64,000 bases of DNA from Kappaphycus alvarezii (taxonomy: Eukaryota > Rhodophyta > Florideophyceae > Gigartinales > Solieriaceae). Shown one piece after another: positions 34,305-45,750 of this stretch. A model generated the notes under the pieces. The model made no database searches. It was not told the DNA's origin and worked only from the letters and a program-made list of their open reading frames with translations. Position 1 is the first letter of the stretch. Every line of letters starts with the position of its first letter. The stretch is taken from positions 1 through 64,000 of the forward strand of contig NADL03000755.1 in assembly GCA_002205965.3 (NCBI GenBank), in the 5' to 3' direction. Made by a program: the position numbers and the translations under genes.

Positions 34305-34337
34305 TTTTAAGGGCCTCTCTTGAGAGGGCCCTTAAAA
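34305..34337. repeat. Near-perfect palindrome
   Basis: TTTTAAGGGCCTCTC is followed after two bases by its near-complement (one extra base), giving a 33-bp palindrome. It lies 49 bp left of the DIRS-type element. Confidence 0.8.
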
Positions 34338-34385
34338 CTAATGCGAAAAAATGATCGGAAGTCATTTGAAAGTACTCTCCGAGTT

Positions 34386-34666
34386 GGTGTTATGATTGAA
34401 AAATTATGGGGTAATGAATCGAGAGGCTTCATCGTGTCTGCCTTCCACCACTATAGGCAAGTCACGCGTGACATTATGATTCCAAATATAGGTCAGATTG
34501 ATTTTCATAAGCACACCAACGCTGCGCTACGTGTCTACCTGATAATGTTCATGTTTTGCAAGGACTTGCGAAAGTGCGAAGACAGCCCGTTTAACAGGGC
34601 TATATAATCCCCGATTTTGGTCTCCACCGTTGCTTTTGCTGGTATCCCAACTCGTTGCTCGTTCTC
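34386..34666 (+). repeat. A1 split direct repeat of DIRS copy 1
   Basis: Begins GGTGTTATGATTGAAAA and ends GTTCTC, matching 38626-38902 with scattered substitutions and small gaps. It contains a TATATAA box at 34601-34607, about 125 bp before the first gene, so it probably carries the promoter. Confidence 0.85.
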
Positions 34667-34730
34667 ACCATTCGAACCAGCTCCGGACGAATCAACCGTC
34701 TAGGTCGACCTTCACACTTCACACATCAAC

Positions 34731-35604
34731 ATGTCTAATGGGTCTCCTCATCCTCTTCTGCACGATCCGCCTACTCTCGTCTTGAAACCCTTTGGAACAA
34801 GGTTGTTCGCCATCGAAGGCCAGCTCTACGAGGTCATCAACCTTCTCCAGCAGAAATACGGATCTGCTAACCCCGCAAATCCCGCGGTGGCCCAAGCAAG
34901 TGCCGCAGAGAATTTGACGGACCCTGCCCCGTCAACCCTACACCAGATACCGAAGTCATTCGTCCCGCTGCCGAGGCTTTTCAAGTTAATAACCTGAAGT
35001 TCTCTCTACCTTCGCCCTCTGCAGGAGCCGTGGCCGAAGCCTTTGGTACCCGTCGAGCCTACGCCGCTACCGCAAAGCTCAAAAAGTTCAACAAATCGTC
35101 TACCGTTGCTCCCTTCCCCGCAAGTCGGTTCATCCCAGAACCGGAAGGTTTATTCTGTCGCATCAAGTCAGGTGACCAACGTGACGGTCGGGAACCAGAA
35201 TTTCTCTGTAATATTTGGGAAACTGCGAGAACGCTCTTGCCACAGCCCCCAAGATCACCGAAGCCCTCGTGGCTAGGGACGCCACAGCCGCTACCGAGGC
35301 ATTCTCCGTTCTTCATTACTTTCTTCAAGCATCCTATTCTCACGTTCTGGAGCGCGTCGAATTCTTCACCGACGCTTTGGAATCTGGCAAGTCCGAGGCT
35401 ATTCTCCTACAGAAGTACCTCCGCGAAGACGATTTCAGTTACTCCTTCGACCTCTACCGCTCCACAAAGCACAAGTTAGCCGAGCTCCGTTCCAAAGCCT
35501 ACGCCAAAGAGTTCAATAAGCAGCAGGCCTCCTCTAGTAATCGGCGCCAAAACCGGCCTCAAGGAAGGGGTAACTCCCAGGATCTTAAGCCTGCTCGCAA
35601 GTAA
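34731..35604 (+). pseudogene. Gag-like protein of DIRS copy 1
   Basis: ATG 34731 opens MSNGSPHPLLHDPPTLVLKP. After frame changes (near 34960 and 35200) the sequence continues with EAFQVNNLKFSLPSPSAGA, then with FSVLHYFLQASYSHVLERVEFF and SEAILLQKYLREDDFSYSFDLY to a basic tail (RRQNRPQGRGNSQDLKPARK) and TAA at about 35602. There is no zinc knuckle, as usual for DIRS Gag. Copy 2 carries the matching block SEAILFQCYLHEDDYSYSSELY, which supports its being coding. Confidence 0.65.
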
Positions 35605-35643
35605 ACCCGTCGCAGCCGTGACCTTTTCTTTCTGCTATGTCGC

Positions 35644-37143
35644 ATGATCTATAGCGCAACACTCAGGAATCCGCTTCGTATTGGTTCGACCACCTCCACG
35701 CCTCGGAATTACTCGGACGTGCAATTTGGTTCGGAGTATACGAAGCCCATCAAGACTTCCCTTTCCCTCACTCAATTCAGACTCCCTCAAATCCCTGTCG
35801 ACCGACAAGACAGGGAATTCTTCGACTCGGCCATCGCAACCGCCTTTCATCGGAAGACCTACGAGGAAATCTCACCCACCACGGCTCTCAAGTTACATCG
35901 CCAAGGATACCCCATATCAAATGCTTTCGTAGCAGTATCTGGAGGCAAGCAATGATTGGTTGTCAACCTCTCTCGTCAATCGACGTTGTTCAGAGACGTG
36001 CCGGTCAAGATGGAAACTTTAGAAGGATTTGCTCTGGAACTCAAACAAGCAGATTTCATGTTTTCCTTCGACATCATGAAGGGGTACCATCACTTCCGGC
36101 TCCACCCCGATATCCGGAACTGGTTCTTGTTCAAGGTGTACAACATGTGTTTTAGATGTGGTGCCCTACCGTTCGGCCGGAAGCTATCCCCCGCATGTTT
36201 CGTCAACTTTATGCGCCCCTTCGTCCAATACATTTGCCAGCACTACCGTCTGCGAATTCAACCTTACATGGACGACTTCCTAATCGCTTTAAGAAGCCGC
36301 TCTCGCCTCCACAAGGCTCGTCAAAAAATCCATCATTTACTGGAATCCTGCGTACTATTGCGCAAGGAGGACAAAGAAAACTGGACTGGTACTCGCCGCA
36401 TCTAGCATTTGGGTTTAATCTTGGACACTTGATGTATGGTTTTTGGTATCTCGGCCCGTCGAATGAAAAATCTTCGTGGAATTGCCCAGAAAATGCTACG
36501 CCAAAGTCGCCGGAACCGCCACCTGGTCGACGTTCAGCTGTTACGCCACTTAACCGGAGTAGCAGTGCCGTGTTCTCTCGCAATGCCTCTCGCTCGATTT
36601 TACACCCGCTCGATTTAAGACTCCCTGAAACTCAAGACCAAGTCAAGGAAAAGAGTGCGGCTGCTCCACGGAGCTATTCGGGACCTCAAGTTTTTGCGGG
36701 ACCTGCTTGTAAGCCCACCAGAACGGCCAATATCAGCCCATCCCCTATTCTGGCGATGCATTTAGACGCATCGACCTCCATCGGTCAGGGATGGAATTTA
36801 GGATCGTATCTTCGACCGGGAGCACAAGGTACGTGGGAAGCTCGAGGACTTTGGAACCCAGTACTTCGCGTGAAGCCAATCACCTTCCTGGAATTACGCG
36901 CAGTCAAGGACAAAATCAGATCTTTTGCGAGGATGTTACGCTCTGGAACCCACCTCAAGATCTGGGAGGGAAATCAAGCGGTCGTATCAATTTTGAACGC
37001 TATGACCACGAAGTCCAAACAGCTCATGAGAGAACTCCGAGTGTTATACCGATCGCTTACACGTCTAGGAATATCCATCGAATCTCTTTACCTCCCGTTA
37101 GGCGTGAACTAATTCGCCGACAGGCTATCTCTTCTACACACAA
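35644..37143 (+). pseudogene. Reverse transcriptase and RNase H of DIRS copy 1
   Basis: The RT reads FVAVSGGKQ, TGA (35953-35955, where Arg is expected before LVVNLS), then FMFSFDIMKGYHHFRLHPD (motif A), FRCGALPFGRKLSPACF (motif B) and IQPYMDDFLIA with an intact YMDD (36265-36276). TAG 36403-36405 and TGA 36430-36432 break the connection region, and a shift follows. RNase H is in the frame of 36156-37112 with LAMHLDASTSIGQGWN (first Asp), FLELRAV (Glu), WEGNQAVVSILNAMTTKS and LGISIESLYLPLGVN. In the WEGNQ block the usual Asp before Asn reads Gly (36969-36971). The domain order matches DIRS polymerases. Confidence 0.85.
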
Positions 37144-37184
37144 TGGGAGATTGTAGAATCAATCTGTAGCCGCTGGGATCCCTC

Positions 37185-38563
37185 TTGCGCAAGGTATCCC
37201 CAACAATGGACCGCTTCGCAGACAGTTCGAACAAGGTTTGCCCGCGCTTCAACAGCAAGCGTGCGTGTCCAGGATCACTTGCAATAGACGCTCTTACGCA
37301 AGATTGGAGTCAGAAAATCAACTTATGGAATCCGCCGCTCAAGCCGATCCATGTAGTCGTTACCAATATCTGTCGGGAAAAAGCCATCAGAATATTGGTC
37401 ACGCCATATTGGCCCGCGCAGCAGTGGTTCACTCGCTTGCTGCATTTGACAAGCCCACATATCTTCGACGCCAAAAATATTTATCTTCCACCGATCTGGG
37501 CACTCAAGACAATGCCCGCTCCGCCGCTGAACTCGCCGTTTGGAAAATCTCGAGCAAGAAGCATCGGCACTCTCGCTAGCTTTCACTCTCCAGCAATATG
37601 TTTTAGCCGCAGCTGGCTATGGAAAATCGGGGGGTGGTGTAACTATTGCGCAACCCATGCCAAAGGCCCGTTCACCCCACACTTGGCGCTCAAATGAGGT
37701 TCTCTGGAAAAATGGCTACAGTTTTGTACTGAAGATGGTATTGGCCCCTTTGCTGCATCAGTAGGAGCGTTTCTCCGCTATCTGGGTTGGCCGTTTACAC
37801 AAGAAAAGGTGAGAGGCTCGTCTGTTCGTAACTACCTCTCGGCTGTCACTACCGCTCACGCTAGAATTGGAAAGTCTGTTACTCTGACCCCTCTCCTACA
37901 GCTAGCTGTAGTCGCCTATCAGCAAAGTGATCGGGAAAGGAAACTACTCAGCGACCCGGACTTGGGAAAGAAATGCGTGCATTGCCCAGTTCCGTGGCAC
38001 GTACAATCTTCGAGGTTTCGCTCGCCTCGCAGTCTACCGAGATCGAGTTTCTTCGTGACGTAACTGCTGTCCTGGTTAGTTATGTTTTCTTTGAAATTGG
38101 ATAAGCCGGAGTCTCTCTTTTACACTCAAACATTTCGGTCACAGCTGACTCAATCAACATCGCTATCGCCTTGCGAAAGAATCAGCAGCTAGTGGCTCAC
38201 ACTCTCACCTATCGAAGGAACAAGAATTTTCAAACAAGTCTATTGGATCTGGTGGCTCTTTTCGACTCACTTCGCCGCAACAACCGTTTCCAAAGTAATT
38301 ACTATTGGGCTCTACTTGACGTTAGACTGTCGACCAGCGCTCGAGCCATTACAGTATGGTTAAGGAATTGCTTGGATAGGGCCGATGTATCCCCGCCTCT
38401 TCAAGTCTCGCGGTCCTCGCACTCCCTCCGTATGGGTGCAGCATCCGAATGTGGGATATCGCATCCTGATCTGGAGCGCCTGGTCCAGCAGTCGTACATT
38501 CCGCGAATCGTATCTGGATATGCGTGTGTTGCAGTGTGATGATTCTCTGTCTTTCTTCGGTAA
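37185..38563 (+). pseudogene. RNase H tail and tyrosine recombinase of DIRS copy 1
   Basis: MDRFADSSNKVCPRFNSK and INLWNPPLKPIHVVV (37206-37370) are the conserved block after DIRS RNase H. The recombinase follows: a core-binding region with VRGSSVRNYLSAVTTAHARIG (about 37810-37870) and a catalytic region with SSHSLRMGAASECG, whose H-x-x-R lies at 38420-38431. Then, in another frame, WSSSRTFRESYLDMRV supplies the nucleophile Tyr (38511-38513). At least three frameshifts separate these pieces. This enzyme would insert the circular DNA copy by site-specific recombination. Confidence 0.8.
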
Positions 38564-38607
38564 TTTGTTGTGAACTGACCCTCGTATCACCCCTCCGGTC
38601 TTTTGGT

Positions 38608-38625
38608 TTTCTCAATTTATTATTC
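38608..38625 (+). repeat. B1 short repeat of DIRS copy 1
   Basis: TTTCTCAATTTATTATTC immediately precedes A2 and recurs exactly at 39502-39519. Confidence 0.65.
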
Positions 38626-38902
38626 GGTGTTATGATTGAAAACTTATGCGTGAATGTTTCGAGAGGCTTCATCGCATCTGCCTTCCACTACTATAAGCAA
38701 GTCACGCGTGACATTATGATTCCAAATATAGGTTAGATTTTTATAAGCACACCAACGCTGCGCTACGTGTCTACCTGATAATGTTCATGGTTTGCAAGGA
38801 CTTGCGCAAGAGCGAAGGCAACCCGTTTAACAGGGCTATATAACCCCCGACTTTGGTCTCCACCATTGCTTTTGCTGGTCTCCCAAGTCGTCGCTTGTTC
38901 TC
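38626..38902 (+). repeat. A2 split direct repeat of DIRS copy 1
   Basis: Begins GGTGTTATGATTGAAAA like A1 and carries TATATAA at 38837-38843. The similarity to A1 stops at about 38902, but the next 40 bp, including TCATCCTTCATGGC, are shared with the end of copy 2. Confidence 0.85.
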
Positions 38903-39501
38903 CCGCCTCCCGTCTTACACTCATCCTTCATGGCTCAATAACAACCCGTCGTATGTTCCTTTGTTTTGATTGTCATTTGAGTACTTTTTGGATAATATGT
39001 CCTTACATCAGGAGCAAATATTCTGTTCGGTCGGAGTTTGAAATGTGCACATTGGTATGGGTGAATTACCACCACTACACTCCTGACAAATCTTACGAGC
39101 GCGAAAGCACCGAATATGAGATTTTACACATTCGTTGTCTTTGTATGTATATGCGTGGGAAATGGAACTACGGGGACAAAACGGTGTCCGGGATCCGGGT
39201 GCTTGGGGAGACGCACCTTTCACCTTTTCACCTTTCTATCCCTTTCACTCCTTTCCTTTTCAACTATGTCTCAACTACTTCATCCTTCCACCAGAATTCA
39301 ACTTCTCCAAATTGTGCCTCCCCAAGCCAACCACAAGCGCAAGCACCTATGGGGGCGCGCTTTCGCGCGATATGTCGAACCCAAATCTTCCCGGTTACTA
39401 TTACAAGCATTTGAGCGTCAGTTATCCCTGTTGGTATTAATTTCTCTGTGCTGCTGTAATGCATACTTCAGAGTCAAATTAAGTAAATGTGTTTAATTGT
39501 G

Positions 39502-39519
39502 TTTCTCAATTTATTATTC
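39502..39519 (+). repeat. B2 short repeat, likely right end of DIRS copy 1
   Basis: An exact copy of B1. In the split-repeat model the circular junction would be B followed by A, as seen at 38608-38626. Confidence 0.55.
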
Positions 39520-41060
39520 ACTGTGTATAAATTTCTCAGTAACTAGAATTGAGGGCCCCAGAGAATCACTAACAACGCAAATACAACTTTAGAGGTGTTT
39601 TCAGGTAGCAGCAATTGTTTTGTCTTTTCTAAATATTCCTTGGAGGCCTGAAACGGAGATTAAATTTTTTTTTGAGATTTTAGTAATAAAAACAAATTTT
39701 ACCTGTTTCTAATGGCAGAAAGGGTTAGTAAGACTCGTATTTCATTATATGTGTATTCTAAACATAGCGGAGGATTTTCTCATGATTTCAAAGGATAGTT
39801 CTACTTCTTTCGATTAATAACTCAGGAACTGGTCCAGCTCTATCTGACTGTAGTACTTGATATTAGATGAGAGTATATAATACTAATTTTCATTGTAAAA
39901 GTATTCAATCCAACGTATTACTGGTAAATTTGTCCTCTTTACCCAAAACTCATAAAAAGATGTTCTTTCTTCCATGGTTCCTCTGATATTTCGATAGTGG
40001 AAGCCAAAATATGATCATTTCCAAAAGTTTTTCTATAAAATGTCAACTACTAGATTAGAAGCCTTGTTATTTTTTACTCCCTGATCAGTAACTGAGAAAT
40101 CTTTTTAGAAGTGTAAACTCTGGTTAAACTAATAAATGCGGTAAAATTTTCTCAAATACTCAGAACAATCGATAGCTGCATCTGAAAACGGCCTTTGAAT
40201 ACCTATTGACTAAAAATTATATCATATATTACTTTTAGGTGTAACCGGTTTTGAATAATCGTAGTTATTCCCGAGGAAAAGCTTTTTCAGGAATCTGCGG
40301 GGCCTTTTGACTGACTTTATCTTTTTTTAGACTAACCTAAATGCATTGAGCAGTTTTCTGTTAAAATATGACCTTCTAAAACAAGTGAAATCATTTTTAA
40401 CTTATTTTCTCCGTTATTGAAATGAAAATTATGAAAAATTCCAAATATGGTCTGAAAAATCCAAGAAAAGTACCACGGAATGCATAATCTGACAGTTTTT
40501 ATCGAAAATTACGACGAGGAAAACCTAACTGGATAAATTCTGAAATTAAGATCTGATATGTTCTTTTACGATTTTTCCTTCAATTCTTCCACATTTTCGC
40601 TTTCAAGATTCCATATCTCACTACTATTTCCCGTTCTACACAAAAGAGTGCACACTATTCATTACGTCAGAATATTCGGTACGAAATACATCTTATATAG
40701 AAAATTCATTCTACAAAGAGTTCCCTAAAACATCAAATCATCACCTCTATACTGCCAATGTCAGTTTATTCCAGAGTTTTCTTCTCTAAAATCTAATAAT
40801 TGATAAAATATTGCTCGCTATACCAATAGAAATATTTACAATTGACTGCAATAAATATATATACTTCTATAACAGACATTAAACGAAGTTGTTTCAGCAT
40901 TGATACATTTTCCGTAGTTTATACACCAAAAATTACAAAATAGGGCTAATATTATAATTATTTAAATATGTACAGTAAAACTTGAGATTTGTAGGATTTA
41001 TTTCTTAATAAATACTGGTTCAATGTTTTCTTGCACTCCAATTGTGTTTCACAACGATTG
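39520..41060. other. AT-rich gene-free stretch
   Basis: AT-rich, with stops in all frames. I see nothing recognisable. Confidence 0.5.
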
Positions 41061-41744
41061 CACAATATCTCTTTCTACTTTCTCGCATGGATTAAACATA
41101 GAGGGAAACACAAAAACATTTAACATACCCCGCGTTCTCGTTCGCATACGTCGTCAGTAGCCGCCTCGACAGGGATGGTGAAGCTAAGAGGGTCAGGTGG
41201 GTTAACATTACGAACAGACGATTCTCATGAGATGGTTAGGGTACTAGGGTCCCCAACCCAAGTCATGCTAGAAATTGAGGTTTCGTCAGTCTATATGTTC
41301 ACGATGAGTGATAGTTGTCTTGAGGTGTCCATCTTTCTCCTAGAGGATGGATTTGGAGATGCGTAAGGGCCTTCAACTGTCGCGGGCCGTTCAGCCCGTC
41401 TCTGTAACATGAATTTAACGCTAAATACTCGTTGCGATTTCTCTAAGAGGACCGAGAAATCGATTGACCACTGATTTAGCACCCTCGTAAATGACATCTG
41501 TCGTGTGGAAGCTTACCGCTTGTCTAGGTGATGTGTTGCGAAAACAATACTCCTGCAAGCGAACTTGAAACTAGGGAGCGGCCACGATGCATAGTATGAT
41601 ATGACATGAAAGAAACCGAAATATCCAAATGACAAGAGTTAATTCAAATCACAATGTAATGGGCGGCTGGAGGACGCACAATTTTGATTCGACACATGTA
41701 AATAAAAGAAACAATCAATGAAATAACGCAAATGAAGCGAAGAA
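41061..41744. other. Mid-GC stretch without a recognised gene
   Basis: A 63-codon plus-strand frame (41175-41366) and a 68-codon minus-strand frame (41291-41497) overlap. Neither shows a motif. Confidence 0.3.
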
Positions 41745-42145
41745 AAAGATGACTTGTGATTGGGCCATGAAGGATGAAAGGATGGCGGAACACGGGAGAA
41801 TAAACAACGAAATGAGGAACCAGAAGTTGCGCTAGAGGTTTCCATGTTGGCGATTATGTAGCCCTGTTGAACTGCTTGTGATCGTAAACCAAGTCCACTT
41901 GCGCAAGCGGTACGACTGCTACGTGGTCATCATCTCGGGGGCTTACAGTAAACACATGCATCCGCGGCAGCGAGTTTAGGGTGTAGAACGTTAAGCTGCC
42001 TACTTGGCCATCATAAAAAGTTCTTACAGTAAACCGATGCTGCCGATGTAGCCGTGACCGCGTGACTTGTTCGGAGTTGCACACCACAGCCACGTTAAAC
42101 CCTCCTTTTTCATATTCACCCATAATTTACCGATTAAAGTACCGC
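41745..42145 (-). repeat. A-type terminal repeat of DIRS copy 2
   Basis: On the minus strand AAATTATGGGTGAATATG, CAAGTCACGCG and TTCAACAGGGCTACATAAT follow the order of the A repeats of copy 1. The similarity runs on to TCATCCTTCATGGC, as after A2 of copy 1. The TATATAA box is changed to TACATAA. Confidence 0.6.
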
Positions 42146-42194
42146 GTTCAACATGGAGAAAACCAAATTCAGAAGATTTGCTTCGGGAATGCGG

Positions 42195-42533
42195 TCAAAA
42201 AAAGTGGCCGAAGAAGAAAAACGATTCATAGCACGGTCTCACTATTCCATTGAAACACGACTCGCGAAACATTCGACCGGCTGACCAATCAACCCAGACG
42301 AGAATTCGGTATTCTTGGACTCCGATTGCTGCACATTCGGATGCAGCACCCATTCGTAGAGAGTGCGAGGACCAAGTAAAGTGCGGCGGCGGTGTTATTT
42401 TCAGGCGCAAAAGCGTAGAAGAAATCCAGATAGATAGAGTGCGAGTGATAGTAGACAAGGGAGTACCAGGTAAAGGCCAATAGTAGCGCGATTTAGACAC
42501 ATTTCCACGGCGTAGAAAATCATAACGAAACAA
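42195..42533 (-). pseudogene. Tyrosine recombinase C-part of DIRS copy 2
   Basis: The open frame carries SSHSLRMGAASECAAIG (H-x-x-R box nearly identical to copy 1) and VDWSAGRMFRESCFNGIVR. The position of the nucleophile Tyr in copy 1 (RESY) reads Cys here. The frame is otherwise open from the first Met to the stop, unlike the same region of copy 1. Confidence 0.75.
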
Positions 42534-42539
42534 AAAATC

Positions 42540-44190
42540 AATTAAAATTTCCGAATAGTTTCAATTGCGACGATAGGATAGCGGGAGTACCACCAGTTGG
42601 CCGTTCTTGTGGAGCGCGATTGCGGTATAGATAGACTGAGCGTTGACTGTAACATTTTCCAGTAAAAGCGGTATACTAGCTTCATCAAGCTCTAAAAATA
42701 CGTAGCTCACGAGTATCGCGCAAGAATTTCGTAGAAATTCAACATCAGTAGTTGGAGAATCCAAGAGAGCTTGAAAATTTTAGCGGGCCACCGAGCTTGG
42801 TAAGGCGCGGCGTTCTTTGGAGGCTTCTGGGTCACTAAGAACTTTCCGTTCCAAATAGGCTTGTTGATACGCAGCATATCAACAATCCTATTTGGAACGT
42901 TCAAACGAATCACATCTGATTTTCTTCTTCCGCGGGAGACAACGGTGGCGGAAATATGGATAGATAACACATTAAAAAGCCCTTGAGAACATTTTCAGCG
43001 ATATTGATATTCTAACAACACATTAGAAGGTCCTTGCGTAAAGCAAATTGTGATATTAAAACTTTCTCCAATGTGCATATTCTGACTGGTTATGAAGCAG
43101 TGGTTAGCTCGACCTTGAAACCCATCAAACACATCCGGGAAATACACAGATGCCCAAAACTACTTTGATTTGGCCGATCTCTAATGTAATATTTATAATC
43201 CTCTAGATGTCTAATTTCAAATAACGGCGGAAATGTTCACTGATATTGATATTTAAAAATAGATATTGCACTCAATTATTAATTTTGATTATTTACTTTC
43301 TGCTTGAGTGAATAAAACGTGGATTCTAATGAAACTTTAAATCATACGATAGATTGTATTATTGCAATTATGGACCTTCTCACATATTATCGTTGCACTT
43401 CGATGACCAAAGTTCTTCAGAAGTGACATATCAGCAACATATGTACTGGCGGTGTAGGATCATAGGTATGAAGTAAGCTTCTAGTCCTAAAAATGAAATA
43501 TCCAGATATGAACCCCGTAGACATCAGCGGCAGCAGGCATTCCCAGGAAAAGAGTCCAATTAAATTGAAAGGAGAACAGATTGTAGGGATTTTAATGAGG
43601 GAGGTATTGTAGGGATGGGTACTATTCAAGGTGAGGTCCAAGATCCCTCTTTGCTGAAGAGAAGTATCCATAGATGTACGTTAAGAGAATTTGAAATTGC
43701 AGGACAAGATCTAGTATGAATCTATAATGTCAGAATTTCTCAGGGAATGGGTTCCCTCCTATATCCATACAGGTTTGGAGGAATAGAGGGTGTTTCAGTA
43801 ACACTTGGTGAAATAGGAGCCAATTTGGTCGCTTGGGATCTCAAAGAAATGGAACCTGATAGTTAGCGACATATCCTCACAAGCAGAGTATCCACAACAA
43901 AGACAGGGCTACTCGTAGGAAAGAATAGAAGTGGTCTCTATATATTTTTCACTACACATTAGCTCATAAGAAAGTCTATACCATCACGTTTCGCCGACAT
44001 CTTGACCTACCGGTACATGGGACTACATCGCCTCGATACGCTGCCACTACAGCCACTGGCCAATTGACCCGCGAAACGATCACTTCTCGCAAAGCCTCCG
44101 GTGGCGCTGAGCTCATTGATGCAGCAAAGGTCCAGATAATTCAGTCATATCTGTAGGAACTTTGTTCCTCGTAAAAGATTGAAACATACG
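42540..44190. other. Segment interrupting DIRS copy 2
   Basis: This stretch separates the two recombinase parts and has no similarity to copy 1 that I can see. It contains a 53-bp hairpin (42847-42899) and a coding-like plus-strand patch (43977-44156, with HGTTSPRYAATTATGQLTRE, then TAG). It may be an inserted non-autonomous element, but I could not define terminal repeats or a target duplication. Confidence 0.35.
42847..42899. repeat. Strong 23-bp hairpin
   Basis: The arm beginning CGTTCCAAATAGG and the arm ending CCTATTTGGAACG pair over 23 bp with a single mismatch around a 7-base loop (CGCAGCA). The size resembles a small-RNA precursor stem or the core of a foldback repeat. Which strand, if any, is transcribed is unknown. 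Confidence 0.9.
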
Positions 44191-44282
44191 TACTCTACCG
44201 TACTCGATTGTACTCCACTGTAATCCACTTTCTTGAACTGTGCTCCATTTTACTGCACTGTACTTTACTGTACTGTTCGACA
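44190..44282. repeat. Degenerate GTACTC/TACTGTA tandem tract
   Basis: Runs of GTACTC, GTACTCCACTG, TTACTGCACTGTACT and TTACTGTACTG follow one another with an irregular period of about 10-13 bases. It marks the point where copy 2 loses its recombinase sequence. Confidence 0.55.
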
Positions 44283-44309
44283 ACGTAGACTCTGAAATTG
44301 AGTAAATTG

Positions 44310-44874
44310 TTGTTCGCTGTCATTGAGAGTTGTTCAAAAGGCGCGAGACTGAGGGGGCGACCAATCCCGGTATGGGAAGTTGTAACAACAGAGAGGTAGG
44401 CACGAACTGACACAGCACTTACGCGAGCATCATCAAAGAGACAGCCTAAGTATAGAATTGAAGGACCTTCAGAGCGATTCAGTGGGTCGGTTCCATCCTT
44501 AGCGCAAATGGTAACCCATTTTTCCAAAATATCTCATTCAAAGGCAATGTACTCGGGTATTTGCCTTGGGCATGGGTCTTGCAACTGTAGTCCCCCCCGA
44601 CTTGTTCCCTATTCCTGCCGCTGTAAGCACTCATTGTTGTAGAAAAACTGCGAAAGGTAGCGATCGTGCTTCTTATACTTTTATCCAAACAGTGATATTC
44701 TACGGCGGGACGGGCATTGACGGCGGGGCCTACAGAGGCGTTAGGAAGAGATTTTCGGTGGCGAGCACACGTCGCTGCGCAGGCTGAGAAATCACGATCG
44801 AGCTGGCCAATACGGCGGACCAAGGTTCTTGCTGCTTTTTCCTTTATGATCCTGGCCATGACCAGCGGTATCAA
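44310..44874 (-). pseudogene. RNase H tail and recombinase N-part of DIRS copy 2
   Basis: IPLVMARIIKEKAARTLV aligns with the block after RNase H in copy 1, and NEIFWKNGLPFALRM plus SVRAYLSVVTTSHTGIG with the recombinase core-binding region. Similarity to copy 1 ends near 44310, where a degenerate TACTGTA tract begins. Confidence 0.65.
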
Positions 44875-45063
44875 CTTCAGAAGCGGGTTCCAAAAGTTGA
44901 CTTCAAGATGCCAATCCTGGGAGAGTGCGTCTTCGGCGAGGGAGCTAGGAGCCGAAAGCTCGCTATTTTATCCCTTGTGGATGCGATTGTTGCTGTCTGT
45001 TAACCTGTCGATCGTTGGTGGGAAAGCCTAGAGGAGTGACTGAAGGGGCTCGATATTGATCCT

Positions 45064-45749
45064 CTATTCGTAGAGTTTCTGTAGGCGTGACAGTAGGTTG
45101 GCGAAGCGATTGACTGCTGAGCGCAGATACTGCGACTCTGCAGTGATCCCGAGCTTGAGAAGCAAGCGGTGTAGCGAACGGAGCTCTCTCATCAAGGGCG
45201 GTGACTTGGTGGTCATCGCGCTGAGTATGGATATCACCGCCTGATTGGCCTCCCAAATCTTGATATTAGTCCAGTTCTTCAGCAACAAAGCAAAACCGTG
45301 AATATTTTCGTGACGACCCGTAACTCCAAGGACATTGTTGGCTTGACTTATTGGCTTGACTCGAAGTAGGGGTCCCAGAGTCCGTGAGCTTCCCAAAAGC
45401 CCTGTATTCCTGGCCTCAGATCCGATCCCAACGTTTCTCCTTGACCGACTCCCGTCGACGGGTCTGATTGTAGAGCCTGTGTTGGCTGGGGAGTAACGAT
45501 AGGTCTCTGTGGAGAATTGGTGGTGAGGTCTCTCCAGAAGCGCAGATCACGAAGAGCTGCGTCTAGAAGCATCACAAGTTTCCCAGTCTTGGTCAGATTC
45601 GTCTTGAAAGAGTCATAAATGGATCGGGTGAAGAACGGGTGAGGGGCAAAGCGATAGAGCATGAGATAGCGACGCCTAAGAAGTCGCTTAGCAGCAGTAC
45701 GTCGAAAAGTCGGCGATTGAAGGGTGCTTGGTGTAAAACGACCGGGCAA
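45064..45749 (-). pseudogene. RNase H of DIRS copy 2
   Basis: The block ALQSDPSTGVGQGETLGSDL corresponds to the first RNase H strand but reads DPST where copy 1 has DAST. KIWEANQAVISILSAMTTKS and MRELRSLHRLLLKLGI follow (45280-45150), aligned with copy 1. The Asp expected before Asn-Gln reads Ala (plus 45247-45249), while copy 1 has Gly at the same place. Confidence 0.75.
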
Positions 45750-45750
45750 T

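Larger units (their letters stand above)
34386..39519 (+). mobile_element. DIRS-group (tyrosine recombinase) retrotransposon, copy 1
   Basis: Gag-like, RT, RNase H and tyrosine recombinase regions follow in this order on the plus strand, with no integrase and no protease, which defines the DIRS group. The ends are split direct repeats: A1 (34386-34666) is repeated as A2 (38626-38902) after the genes. The 18-mer TTTCTCAATTTATTATTC occurs just before A2 (B1, 38608-38625) and again at 39502-39519 (B2). This A1-genes-B1-A2-B2 layout is that of PAT/Ngaro-like elements, which insert as circles without duplicating the target. Multiple stops and frameshifts mark it as defective. The exact right end is inferred from the B2 match. 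Confidence 0.8.
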
